Shown piece after piece: positions 45,309 through 53,155 of a DNA stretch of 64,000 bases. A program made the position numbers and the translations under genes. The stretch comes from Mycolicibacterium brisbanense (GTDB taxonomy: Bacteria; Actinomycetota; Actinomycetes; Mycobacteriales; Mycobacteriaceae). The stretch spans positions 1-64,000 of the forward strand of contig NZ_BCSX01000007.1 of the NCBI RefSeq assembly GCF_001570425.1, read 5' to 3'. The first letter of the stretch is position 1; each line of letters begins with the position of its first letter. The notes beneath the pieces are model-generated. The model was not told the origin of the DNA and made no database searches. It was given only the letters and a program-made list of their open reading frames with translations.

Positions 45309-46062
45309 CTCACAGAGCCCCATTGCCGTGTCGGCACACACCTGGGGCAAGAGTCAGGTGCTCAACGTTGACGGCGTCCTCGACGGCAGCACATATCGCG
45401 AGCTGCGCGACGCCGTGATCAAGACAGCGCTGGATGAGCCTCGGGCAGTCATCGTCGATGTCACCGATCTGCAGGTCTTGGCCGAGTCGGCATGGTGTGT
45501 GTTCACCAGCGCCCGCTGGCACGTCAGCGTCTGGCCCGACGTGCCCCTGATTCTGGTCTGCCGCAATGCCGGCGGGCGCGATGCGATCAGGCGCAACGGC
45601 ATCACCCGGTACGTCCCGCTGTACTCAACGCTCGAGTCCGCGCACGCGGCCGCCCGCAGCGACGACCTGGAACCGCCGCGTCGGCGCGCACGTGCTCAGT
45701 TGCCCGCGGTGCATTCGAGCTTGCGCCGCGCGCGGCAACTGGTGGCCGAGTGGTTGACGAACTGGTCGCAGGCAGACTTCATTCCGGTGGCCGCCATCGT
45801 GGTCGATGTTCTGGTGGAGAACGTCCTGGAACACACCCTCAGCGCGCCGCGACTCATTGTCGAAAGCCGGGATGACGCGGTCACCATCGCGGTCTCCGAT
45901 GACAGCCGGGCACCTGCGGTTCGGCACGAGGACCCGCGTCGGGGCGGCGACACGGTGTCCGGGCTTGCGGTGATCGCGGCGCTGGCCCGCGCTTGGGGCA
46001 GCACACCGACGTCCACCGGCAAGACCGTGTGGGCAGTTATCGGTCCGGAGAATTCGCTGTAG
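45301..46062 (+). CDS. STAS-HATPase fusion regulator (RsbV/RsbW-like)
   Basis: A 253-residue protein from a GTG that overlaps the CheB stop by 8 bp. Residues about 8-118 are a STAS domain (VLNVDGVLDGSTYRELRDAVI, VDVTDLQVLAESAW, with Ser63 near the usual phospho-Ser position). Residues about 130-250 resemble an anti-sigma HATPase (VDVLVENVLEHTL with the N-box Glu-Asn at 173-174, and VSDDSR). Normally an antagonist (STAS) and a kinase (HATPase) are separate proteins of a partner-switch. The fused form could regulate itself. It sits between CheB and CheR genes. Confidence 0.8.
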   Translation: MASSQSPIAVSAHTWGKSQVLNVDGVLDGSTYRELRDAVIKTALDEPRAVIVDVTDLQVLAESAWCVFTSARWHVSVWPDVPLILVCRNAGGRDAIRRNGITRYVPLYSTLESAHAAARSDDLEPPRRRARAQLPAVHSSLRRARQLVAEWLTNWSQADFIPVAAIVVDVLVENVLEHTLSAPRLIVESRDDAVTIAVSDDSRAPAVRHEDPRRGGDTVSGLAVIAALARAWGSTPTSTGKTVWAVIGPENSL

Positions 46063-46109
46063 CCCCGAGTAGTGTTCAGCACAACCTGTAGACGGTTGAA
46101 CGGGGCGAT

Positions 46110-47948
46110 ATGGAACCGACGGACGAGTCTTTCGAGGCGCTACTGCGCTATATGCGCGACTCGCGCGGATTCGACTTCACCGGTTACAAACGCACGTCAC
46201 TGATCAGGCGAGTACGGCACCGCATGGACCATGCCGGCTACGACACGTTCGACCAGTACCTCGACGTGCTGCAGGCGAGCTCCGAGGAGTTTTCTGCGCT
46301 GTTCAACACCATCCTGATCAACGTCACCTCGTTCTTCCGCGATCCCGACGCCTGGGATTTCGTCCGCACCGACGTGATCCCCCGCATGCTCGCCGAACGC
46401 GGCCCCGACGATCCCATCCGGGTGTGGAGCGCGGGTTGCGCCTCGGGCCAGGAGGCCTACACGCTGGCCATCCTGCTGGCCGAGGCCCTCGGGCCGGACG
46501 CGTTCCGGCAGCGGGTCAAGATCTACGCCACCGACATCGACGAGGAAGCCCTCACCGAGGCCCGCGCCGCGTCCTATGACGAGAGGGCGATCGAGTCGGT
46601 TCCCGCACCCCTGTTGGCCCGTTACTTCGAACAGCTCAACGGCCGCTACATCTTTCACAAGGATCTGCGCCGTGCGGTCATCTTCGGTCGCAACGACTTG
46701 GTCAAAGACGCTCCGATCTCACGCGTCGACCTGCTGGTGTGCCGCAACACCCTGATGTACCTCAACGCCGAAACACAACGAAACGTCTTGGGCCGCTTGC
46801 ATTTCGCGCTGGCCGCACAGGGCACACTGTTTCTCGGCCACGCCGAGATGCTGCTGAGCCACGCCGACCGGTTCACTCCGCTGAACCTCAAGCACCGGGT
46901 GTTCCGCAAAGCGGCAGGCTCCCACACCGGCCTGGAGCGCTACGATCCGGCAGCGTCCATGTACGACCGCCACGGTGACCTGCCCGGTCTGAGCACCGTG
47001 CGCGAGCTGGCGTTCCGCGCCAGCCCGGTCGCCCAGATCGTCGTCACCGGCGAAGACACCGTCGCCATGATCAACCAGCAGGCCGAGTCGATCTTCGGGC
47101 TCTCGGCCCGCGACATCGGCCGCCTGCTGCGTGATCTCGAAGTCTCCTACCGTCCAGTCGAATTGCGCGCCTACATCGAGCAAGCCAAGGTCGAACGCCG
47201 TTCGGCGCGGATCCAGGACGTCAAGTGGCAACGTCCCGGCGCGGAGACGGTGTGGTTCGAGATCCACGTCAACCCCTTGGTGGACGCCGAGAACGGCCTG
47301 CTGGGCGTGTCGATCGTGTTCTTCGACGTCACCGCGACCCGAGCCTTGGTCGACAAGGTGGTGCAGACCAACCGCCAGTTGGAGGCGGCCTACGAGGAGC
47401 TGCAGTCCACCAACGAAGAACTCGAAACCACCAACGAAGAGCTGCAGTCGACCGTGGAGGAGTTGGAGACCACCAACGAAGAACTGCAGTCCACCAACGA
47501 AGAACTCGAAACCATGAACGAGGAGTTGCAGTCCACCAACGACGAGCTACACACCATCAACGACACGTTGCGAGAACGCAGTATCGAACTCGACGACGCC
47601 CGGACGTTCCTGGATTCACTGGTCAACTCGATCCATCTCGGCATGGTGGTTGTCGACCGCGAGATGCGCGTGGTGGTGTGGAACCGGCATTGCGAGGATC
47701 TGTGGGGTCTGCGTTCCGACGAGACCACCGGCACCGTATTCACCTCGCTGGACATGGGGCTGCCACTCGACGGGATCCGACCGCTGATAGGCAATGCCTT
47801 CGTCGATTCCGGTCAGACCGGCGAGGTCACCGTCGACGCCGTCAACCGGCGCGGCAGGCACACCCGAATCAGGGTGAGCTGCACGGCATTCCGGTCCGTC
47901 GAAGGCGCCGTCAAGGGCGCTTTGCTGCTGATGGAAGAACTGGCCTAA
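46110..47948 (+). CDS. CheR methyltransferase fused to PAS-coiled coil-PAS
   Basis: A 612-residue protein. CheR domain (about 1-285): GYKRTSLIRRVRHRM, NVTSFFRD (71-78), the SAM motif WSAGCASGQEAYTLAI (106-121) and ISRVDLLVCRNTLMYL. A PAS-like domain follows (about 295-415, RELAFRASPVAQIVVTGEDTVAM). Next is a striking TNEELETTNEELQ heptad coiled coil (about 425-485). A second PAS domain (about 500-612, LDSLVNSIHLGMVVVDREMRVVVWN) ends it. CheR methylates chemoreceptor Glu residues; without flagella the target is unknown. It is 47 bp after the STAS-HATPase gene and probably in its operon. GGGG precedes the ATG. Confidence 0.88.
   Translation: MEPTDESFEALLRYMRDSRGFDFTGYKRTSLIRRVRHRMDHAGYDTFDQYLDVLQASSEEFSALFNTILINVTSFFRDPDAWDFVRTDVIPRMLAERGPDDPIRVWSAGCASGQEAYTLAILLAEALGPDAFRQRVKIYATDIDEEALTEARAASYDERAIESVPAPLLARYFEQLNGRYIFHKDLRRAVIFGRNDLVKDAPISRVDLLVCRNTLMYLNAETQRNVLGRLHFALAAQGTLFLGHAEMLLSHADRFTPLNLKHRVFRKAAGSHTGLERYDPAASMYDRHGDLPGLSTVRELAFRASPVAQIVVTGEDTVAMINQQAESIFGLSARDIGRLLRDLEVSYRPVELRAYIEQAKVERRSARIQDVKWQRPGAETVWFEIHVNPLVDAENGLLGVSIVFFDVTATRALVDKVVQTNRQLEAAYEELQSTNEELETTNEELQSTVEELETTNEELQSTNEELETMNEELQSTNDELHTINDTLRERSIELDDARTFLDSLVNSIHLGMVVVDREMRVVVWNRHCEDLWGLRSDETTGTVFTSLDMGLPLDGIRPLIGNAFVDSGQTGEVTVDAVNRRGRHTRIRVSCTAFRSVEGAVKGALLLMEELA
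47391..47550. repeat. 21-bp repeats encoding TNEELxx heptads
   Basis: About seven degenerate 21-bp units (such as ctgcagtccaccaacgaag) encode seven-residue steps of the coiled coil inside the CheR-PAS gene. The unit is a multiple of three, so expansion or loss would leave the frame intact and change coil length in whole heptads. Confidence 0.85.
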
Positions 47949-48340
47949 CTGGCTTCGGCATCGGCTGCTGCGGCGTCGCGCGCGGCCGCGGCGGCGGCTT
48001 CATGCCATTCGGCCGCGTTGCGGTGCATCTCCGCGGCGTCCTGGTGTTTGCTCGCCTCACCGTTGGACGCGAGCATGGCCACCTGCTCGTGCGCGGCGGC
48101 AGCGCGCCGATGAGCCTCGCCGGCCTCGGTATGGCGTTGCGCGGCAGCCAAATGGGCGGCCGTGGCGTTCTGACGTGACTGCTGCGCGCGCAGCCTGGCG
48201 TACGCGACGTCCTGGGCCGTGGGTGCTATGCCCCGGGCCAGCTCAGCGCGGCGTTGCTGAAGCTCGTTGACCCTCAACCTGGCGGCGTCGGCGCGAGCGC
48301 GCGGGGTCGAGCGGCCGGCTTCGTCAGTTGTCGACGACAT
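47945..48340 (-). CDS. Ala-rich helical hypothetical protein
   Basis: A 131-residue protein from the ATG of MSSTTDEAG; an ATG three codons earlier is also in frame. It is rich in Ala, Glu, Gln, Arg and His, and contains repeated AAxxHxxA-type steps (AAHLAAAQRHTEAGEAHRRAAAAHEQ, EMHRNAAEWHEAAAAAARDAAAA), so it should be a long helix or helical bundle. No family is recognised. Its start overlaps the end of the GAF-ANTAR gene by 17 bp, so it is coupled to it. Its 3' end overlaps the CheR gene by 4 bp on the opposite strand. Confidence 0.6.
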   Translation of the reverse strand: MSSTTDEAGRSTPRARADAARLRVNELQQRRAELARGIAPTAQDVAYARLRAQQSRQNATAAHLAAAQRHTEAGEAHRRAAAAHEQVAMLASNGEASKHQDAAEMHRNAAEWHEAAAAAARDAAAADAEAS

Positions 48341-49052
48341 CGGAGGCACGATCAGCCGTCACGATCTCGTGCGCAATGTCGACGAGAGGCGTGTTCGAGT
48401 TCTGCGACAAGCGCTTGAGAACCTCGAAAGCCTGCACAGCGTCGATCTTGAAGCGTTCCATCAGCATGCCTTTCGCCTGGCCGATGACGTCGCGGGTAGC
48501 CAGCGCACTGCGGAACTGTTCGTCGCGCCGCAGCAGGTTCCACGCCAGCGCGGCGTGGGTGGCCACAATCAGACCGGCCTCTACCGCCTCGGCGTCGAAT
48601 GCGTAGGGGCGCTCGGCGTAGAAGTTGAGCGCACCCATCGTCTGCTGATCGGCGTACAGCTGAAACGCCATGATCGACCGGATCGGAGTCTCGTCGAGCG
48701 TATCCCGGCAGTAGGCGGGCCACCGCTGCTCGGACTCGACATCGTCGACCTTGATGACGTGCTGATCCCAGGCCGCGGTGAGGCAGGGGCCGTCTCCGGC
48801 CCGCTGCTGGAACTTGTCGAGCAGGATCGGGTACTCGCTCGTGGCCGCTGCCGTGTGGAGCTTGCCGTCCCGCGATGCGATGGTGATGCCGGCGTGCTGC
48901 GCGGCCGGGATATAACTGACGCCGCTCTCGGCGAGCTCACCGAGGATGGCGTCGACGTCAACGTCGGCGTGCGGCGATTGCTGGATGTCGCGGATCATGT
49001 CGCTGATCTGCAGAGCAATGACCGCGTGTGGGGTCTCTGACATCGAGTTCAC
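48324..49052 (-). CDS. GAF-ANTAR RNA-binding antiterminator
   Basis: A 242-residue protein. The GAF-like domain (about residues 30-170) contains ITIASRDGKLHTAAATSEYPILLD and SIMAFQLYADQQTMGALNFYAERP. The ANTAR domain (about 178-232) contains ATRDVIGQAKGMLMERFKIDAVQAFEVLKRLSQNSN with the conserved Ala, Gly-Met and Leu positions. ANTAR proteins bind paired RNA hairpins to prevent termination. Both GTG (49052, preceded by AGGGGG) and ATG (49043, preceded by GGAG) starts are possible. It converges with the CheR cluster, and both may belong to one stress network. Confidence 0.88.
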   Translation of the reverse strand: MNSMSETPHAVIALQISDMIRDIQQSPHADVDVDAILGELAESGVSYIPAAQHAGITIASRDGKLHTAAATSEYPILLDKFQQRAGDGPCLTAAWDQHVIKVDDVESEQRWPAYCRDTLDETPIRSIMAFQLYADQQTMGALNFYAERPYAFDAEAVEAGLIVATHAALAWNLLRRDEQFRSALATRDVIGQAKGMLMERFKIDAVQAFEVLKRLSQNSNTPLVDIAHEIVTADRASDVVDN

Positions 49053-49140
49053 TCCGATCCCCCTCGGGCGACAGGCGCATCGCGAAAGGCAGTCCCGTCA
49101 ATCGTAGTCCCACGCTGCCGACAATTGACTCCCGCGACTT

Positions 49141-49156
49141 CTAGAACACGTTCTAG
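49141..49156. promoter_or_regulatory. KstR-type operator before second LLM gene
   Basis: CTAGAACACGTTCTAG is a perfect 16-bp palindrome and fits the KstR consensus TNNAACNNGTTNNA. The inner 14 bp are identical to the box at 13842-13855. It ends 10 bp before the LLM ATG, so binding would cover the start region. Confidence 0.87.
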
Positions 49157-49166
49157 TGTGTAGGCC

Positions 49167-50030
49167 ATGCGGTTCACCTATGCCGAAGCCATGACCGATC
49201 CCACCTACTACATCCCGTTGGCCAAGGCAGCTGAAGCGGCCGGCTACCACGCCATGACGATTCCGGACAGCATCGCCTACCCGTTCGAGTCGGATTCGAC
49301 ATATCCCTACACCCCCGATGGCAACCGCGAGTTTCTCGACGGCAAGTCCTTCATCGAGGCGTTCGTGCTCGCCTCGGCGCTGTGCGCGGTGACCACCACG
49401 CTGAAGTTCAACTTTTTCGTGCTCAAACTGCCGATCCGCCCGCCTGCCCTGGTCGCCAAGCAGGTCGGGTCGCTCAATGCCATGTTCGACAACAGGCTCG
49501 GCCTCGGCGTGGGCACCAGTCCGTGGCCCGAGGACTACGAGTTGATGGGCGTCCCGTTCGCCAAGCGGGGTAAGCGCATGGACGAGTGCATCGACATCAT
49601 CCGTGGGCTCACCACCGGTGAGTATTTCGAGTATCACGGCGAGTTCTACGACATTCCCAAGACCAAGATGACGCCCGCGCCGTCGCGGCCGGTTCAGATC
49701 CTGGTCGGCGGGCATGCCGAAGCCGCTCTGCGCCGGGCAGCCCGCTGCGACGGCTGGATGCACGGCGGCGGCACCGACGACCTCGACGTACTGATCAAGC
49801 GGCTGAACCGGATTCGCGAGGAGGAGGGGCATACCGGTCCCTTTGAGGTTCACGTGATCTCGGCCGACGCGTTCACCCTCGACGGCATCAAGCGCCTCGA
49901 GGACAAGGGCGTGACCGATGTGATCGTCGGGTTCCGGCTGCCCTATATCAAGGGCGAGGACACCGAGCCGCTGGACCGCAAGATCCGGCACCTGGAGAAG
50001 TTCGCCGAACACGTCATCGCCAAGGCGTAG
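49167..50030 (+). CDS. LLM-class F420-dependent oxidoreductase
   Basis: A 287-residue TIM-barrel F420-type oxidoreductase. It has FTYAEAMTDPTYYIPLAKAAEAAGYHAMTIPDS at the N-terminus, TTLKFNFFVLKLPIRPPALVAKQVGSLNAMFDNRLGLGVGTSPWPEDY (the central LLM block), EYFEYHGEFYDIP and RPVQILVGGHAEAALRRAARCDGWMHGG. The KstR box directly before its ATG suggests a role in sterol or fatty-acid side-chain catabolism. I cannot name the substrate. The gene is transcribed alone. Confidence 0.85.
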   Translation: MRFTYAEAMTDPTYYIPLAKAAEAAGYHAMTIPDSIAYPFESDSTYPYTPDGNREFLDGKSFIEAFVLASALCAVTTTLKFNFFVLKLPIRPPALVAKQVGSLNAMFDNRLGLGVGTSPWPEDYELMGVPFAKRGKRMDECIDIIRGLTTGEYFEYHGEFYDIPKTKMTPAPSRPVQILVGGHAEAALRRAARCDGWMHGGGTDDLDVLIKRLNRIREEEGHTGPFEVHVISADAFTLDGIKRLEDKGVTDVIVGFRLPYIKGEDTEPLDRKIRHLEKFAEHVIAKA

Positions 50031-50134
50031 CCACACCTACAGCGCGTCGATGGGCCTGCGGGCCGACCCACTTCGTAGAAGATCATCGCGAGCACCTCAC
50101 CCACGGTCGATCTGTCGTGCGCGTAACCTCGCTC

Positions 50135-50159
50135 ACTTTTGCCTGCAAAATGCAAAAGT
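50135..50159. promoter_or_regulatory. TGCAAAA half-site array before MFS gene
   Basis: TTTTGC-ct-GCAAAA (50137-50150) is a tight dyad, and TGCAAAA is repeated head to tail at 50144-50157. The outer arms ACTTTTGC and GCAAAAGT (50135-50142 and 50152-50159) also pair. It lies about 100 bp before the MFS gene. This looks like a regulator site, but no regulator gene is adjacent. Confidence 0.55.
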
Positions 50160-50262
50160 AAGTTGATGGAACATCAGAAGTCCCGATAGCGTTGCAGACG
50201 CCGTTCTCGCCAATGCCGCCCGAGAGCTCCGACATCCCGCCCTACCGGAGAGCCGTATCCGC

Positions 50263-51489
50263 ATGACGACGACTTCCCCCAACCGCCCGGCAGGACCCGT
50301 CTCCGTGGTCGCACCCGATCCCACCGTGCGCTGGCTCGCCGTGGTCGCGCTGGCGCTGGGAGGCTTCGGTATCGGTACCACCGAGTTCGTAGCCATGGGT
50401 CTGCTGCCCGACATCGCGGCGAGCTTCGGCATCAGCGAACCCACCGCAGGCCACGTCATCTCTGCCTACGCACTGGGCGTCGTCGTCGGCGCACCGGTCA
50501 TCGCGGCCGTGACCGCGCGGCTGCCGCGCAAGGCGCTGCTGCTGGGCCTGATCACCGTGTTCACCCTGGGCAACCTCGCCAGCATGGTGGCGCCCTCATA
50601 TTCGACCCTGGTCGCGGCCCGCTTCGTCGCAGGCCTGCCGCACGGCGCGTTCTTCGGAATCGCCGCGCTGGCCGCCGCGCACCTGATGGGACCGCAGAAC
50701 CGGGCCAAGGCCGTAGCGCACGTGCTCTCCGGTCTGACCATCGCGACGGTGCTCGGCGTGCCGATCGCGTCGTGGCTCGGTCAGGCGCTGGGCTGGCGCA
50801 GCGCATTCGGCCTGGTGGTCGCCATCGGTGTGATCACGCTGACAGCGCTGTGGTTCTGGCTGCCCGACCACCTGCGCACCATGCACGCCTCCAGTCCGCT
50901 GACCGAACTCGGCGCGCTGCGCCGCCCCCAGGTCTGGCTGGCCGTGCTGGTCGGCATGATCGGCTTCGGCGGCATGTTCGCCGTCTACACCTACATCAGC
51001 ACCACGATGACCGACGTCGCCGGGCTGTCCCGCACCCTGGTGCCGGTCGCGCTCATGGTGTTCGGCCTCGGCATGGTCCTCGGCAACCTGGTCGGCGGCC
51101 GGCTGGCCGACATGTCGGTGATTCGGGCGCTCTACCTGTCCCTCGGCACACTCGGGGTTTTGCTCGCGGTGTTCGTCGCGGCCGCCCACAATCCGTGGAC
51201 CGCGCTGCTGGTGCTGTTCGGCGTAGGCGCGGCCGGATCCGCGGTGGGTCCCGCGCTGCAGACGCGGCTGATGGACGTGGCGCACGACGCGCAGACCCTG
51301 GCCGCCGCGCTCAACCACTCCGCGCTGAACATCGGTAACGCGACAGGCGCCTGGGTGGGCGGACTCGTCATCGCGGCGGGTTACGGCTACACAGCTCCCG
51401 CTGCTGCCGGTGCGCTTCTCGCGGTCGGCGGCCTGCTGGTGCTCACGGTGTCGGTGGCGTCAGAACGACGGGCCACCATCCGGCGATGA
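50263..51489 (+). CDS. MFS exporter, DHA1/AraJ-like
   Basis: A 408-residue, twelve-span major facilitator. The first-helix segment ALGGFGIGTTEFVAMGLLPDIAASFG and the cytoplasmic loop ARLPRKALLLG (motif A variant), VAGLPHGAFFGIAALAAAHLMG and VLSGLTIATVLGVPIASWLGQALGWR are hallmarks of the AraJ/YdhP-type DHA1 group. It probably exports a sugar or drug. Upstream half-sites may control it. The 3' end overlaps the convergent DUF5709 gene by 30 bp. Confidence 0.88.
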   Translation: MTTTSPNRPAGPVSVVAPDPTVRWLAVVALALGGFGIGTTEFVAMGLLPDIAASFGISEPTAGHVISAYALGVVVGAPVIAAVTARLPRKALLLGLITVFTLGNLASMVAPSYSTLVAARFVAGLPHGAFFGIAALAAAHLMGPQNRAKAVAHVLSGLTIATVLGVPIASWLGQALGWRSAFGLVVAIGVITLTALWFWLPDHLRTMHASSPLTELGALRRPQVWLAVLVGMIGFGGMFAVYTYISTTMTDVAGLSRTLVPVALMVFGLGMVLGNLVGGRLADMSVIRALYLSLGTLGVLLAVFVAAAHNPWTALLVLFGVGAAGSAVGPALQTRLMDVAHDAQTLAAALNHSALNIGNATGAWVGGLVIAAGYGYTAPAAAGALLAVGGLLVLTVSVASERRATIRR

Positions 51490-51879
51490 TTCGGGGATGA
51501 TGTGGACCGCGGCCTCTTCAGCGGAGGCCGCGCCCCCGTCGATGCCGACCTCATACCCGAGCATCTCGTCCTCGTCGTCTTCGCCGAAACCCGCATTGGG
51601 TGCGACCAGGCGGCCCGAACGCCGGTCTCCGACCTCGTCGTCGCCGGCCTGCTCATCGGGATAGTCGGGGTCGTCGAGCTGCATTGCCGGGTCGGGTTCC
51701 TCCTCGGCGAGCAACTCGTCGAGAGTCTCGTGATCGCGCGGTTCCCGCCACCGATCCGGAGGCGTGTACCCCTCGTCGAGCAGATCATCGACACCCCGGT
51801 CGATGAGCGCGTCCTCCTGAGTCAACTGGTCGTCGTCATCGACGCTGTACTCGTCAGCGGCGTTGTCACGGTTGCTCAT
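51460..51879 (-). CDS. DUF5709-like acidic protein
   Basis: A 139-residue, very acidic protein (about a third Asp/Glu) from the ATG of MSNRDNAADEY. It contains LIDRGVDDLLDEGYTPPDRWREPRDHETLDELLAEEEPD and RRSGRLVAPNAGFGEDDEDEMLGYEVGIDGGAASAEEAAVHII, matching the DUF5709 pattern. It has no membrane span. The function is not known. It is the only gene in its unit and overlaps the MFS gene at the 3' end. Confidence 0.8.
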   Translation of the reverse strand: MSNRDNAADEYSVDDDDQLTQEDALIDRGVDDLLDEGYTPPDRWREPRDHETLDELLAEEEPDPAMQLDDPDYPDEQAGDDEVGDRRSGRLVAPNAGFGEDDEDEMLGYEVGIDGGAASAEEAAVHIIPESSPDGGPSF

Positions 51880-51936
51880 GTTCAAACGATGTCACACTTC
51901 GTGCGTGCCCGCGGTGGGCGCGGCCGTGCACCTGCG

Positions 51937-53100
51937 TCACAGCGCTCGGCTGATGATCTCCTTCATGATCTCGCTGGTGCCGCCGTAGATCTTGTTGACG
52001 CGCGCGGCCGCGTAGGCCCGCGCGATGGGGTACTCCATCATGTAGCCGTATCCCCCGAAGAACTGCACACATCGATCGACGACGGCGACGCCCTTGTCGG
52101 CGGCCACCAGCTTGGCCATCGAGGCCAGCGCGGGGTCGATGGTGCCGTCGATGAGCTGCTGCACGCAGTAGTCGACGGTGGTCTTGATGGACAGCACCTC
52201 GGCTTTCAGCTCGGCGAGCTCGAATCGGGTGTGCTGGAACTTGATCAGCTCGCGCCCGAAGGCTTCGCGCTGCTTGGTGTATTTGATCGCCTCCAGGACA
52301 GCGGCTTCGGCCATGCCCGCGCAGATCGATGCGATCACGAGCCGCTCGCGCGCCAGCTGCTCCATCAATTGATAGAACCCCAGCCCTTCCTGGGCCCCGA
52401 GCAGGTTGGCGGCAGGCACCCGCATGTCGGTGAAGAACAGCTCACGGGTGTCCTGACCGTGCTGTCCAACTTTCTCCAGCACCCGCCCACGTTCGAAACC
52501 CTGTAGCGCATCATTGGTTTCGGCGACGATCAGCGATACGCCCGCCGCTCCCGCGGTCGGGTCGGTCTTGGCGACGATCACCAGAAGATCGCAGTGAGAC
52601 CCGTTGGAGATGAACGTCTTCGACCCGTTGATGACGTAATCGTCGCCGTCGCGAACAGCGGTCGTGCGCACCGCCTGCAGGTCTGACCCGGTGCCCGGCT
52701 CCGTCATGGCGATGGCGAGCACCAACTCGCCGCTGATGACCTTGGGCAGCCACCGCCGCTTCTGCTCGTCATTGCCGTAGGTGTTGAGGTAGTGCGCGAC
52801 GATCGGCGAGTGCACCGACCAACCCGAGGCCGAATCATGGGCCAGCGCAAGCTCTTCGGCGACGATGGCCGAGTAGCCGAAGTCGCCTCCGGTGCCCCCG
52901 TACTCCTCGGGCAGGTCCAGGCCGAGCAGACCGGCGTCGCCGAGCTTGGTCCAGAACTCCCGGTCGACCTGATGGTTGCGGGCCCACCGCTCCTGATTGG
53001 GCGTGGCCTCCTTGCGCAGAAACTCCGCGGCGTGCCTGCGCAGCTCACGGTGTTGGTCACTTTCCCAGGTGGCGCGGTAGCCAGGAAACAGTTCCGACAT
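51937..53100 (-). CDS. Acyl-CoA dehydrogenase, LCAD/IVD-like
   Basis: A 387-residue FadE-type flavoprotein. It shows EEYGGTGGDFGYSAIV, AIAMTEPGTGSDLQAVRTTAVRDGDDYVINGSKTFISNG (the flavin/substrate signature) and QREAFGRELIKFQHTRFELAELKAEV. The catalytic-base position near the C-terminus reads YGGTSEI, so the Glu of QLARERLVIA is the likely base, as in LCAD and isovaleryl-CoA types. It opens an alpha-beta double bond of an acyl-CoA. A perfect palindromic operator just upstream is shared with the divergent TetR gene. Confidence 0.93.
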   Translation of the reverse strand: MSELFPGYRATWESDQHRELRRHAAEFLRKEATPNQERWARNHQVDREFWTKLGDAGLLGLDLPEEYGGTGGDFGYSAIVAEELALAHDSASGWSVHSPIVAHYLNTYGNDEQKRRWLPKVISGELVLAIAMTEPGTGSDLQAVRTTAVRDGDDYVINGSKTFISNGSHCDLLVIVAKTDPTAGAAGVSLIVAETNDALQGFERGRVLEKVGQHGQDTRELFFTDMRVPAANLLGAQEGLGFYQLMEQLARERLVIASICAGMAEAAVLEAIKYTKQREAFGRELIKFQHTRFELAELKAEVLSIKTTVDYCVQQLIDGTIDPALASMAKLVAADKGVAVVDRCVQFFGGYGYMMEYPIARAYAAARVNKIYGGTSEIMKEIISRAL

Positions 53101-53107
53101 GCCGCAG

Positions 53108-53125
53108 ACGATACACTTGTATCGT
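53108..53125. promoter_or_regulatory. Palindromic TetR operator in divergent promoter
   Basis: ACGATACA-CT-TGTATCGT has two perfect 8-bp arms around a 2-bp centre. It lies between the acyl-CoA dehydrogenase start (53100) and the TetR start (53156). Such placement is typical of local TetR repressors of fatty-acid genes. Confidence 0.82.
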
Positions 53126-53155
53126 TTACTGGTCGACTGTATGGGGCGTGGGCTG

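Noticed and set aside
47391..47550. Regular 21-bp repeats as a possible CRISPR array
   Set aside because: Units are contiguous, have no spacers, and lie in frame in a CheR-PAS coding sequence, so they encode coiled-coil heptads.
50031..50262. A regulator gene between the LLM gene and the MFS gene
   Set aside because: Only short shadow frames exist here (for example 70 codons on the minus strand) and none shows a helix-turn-helix.
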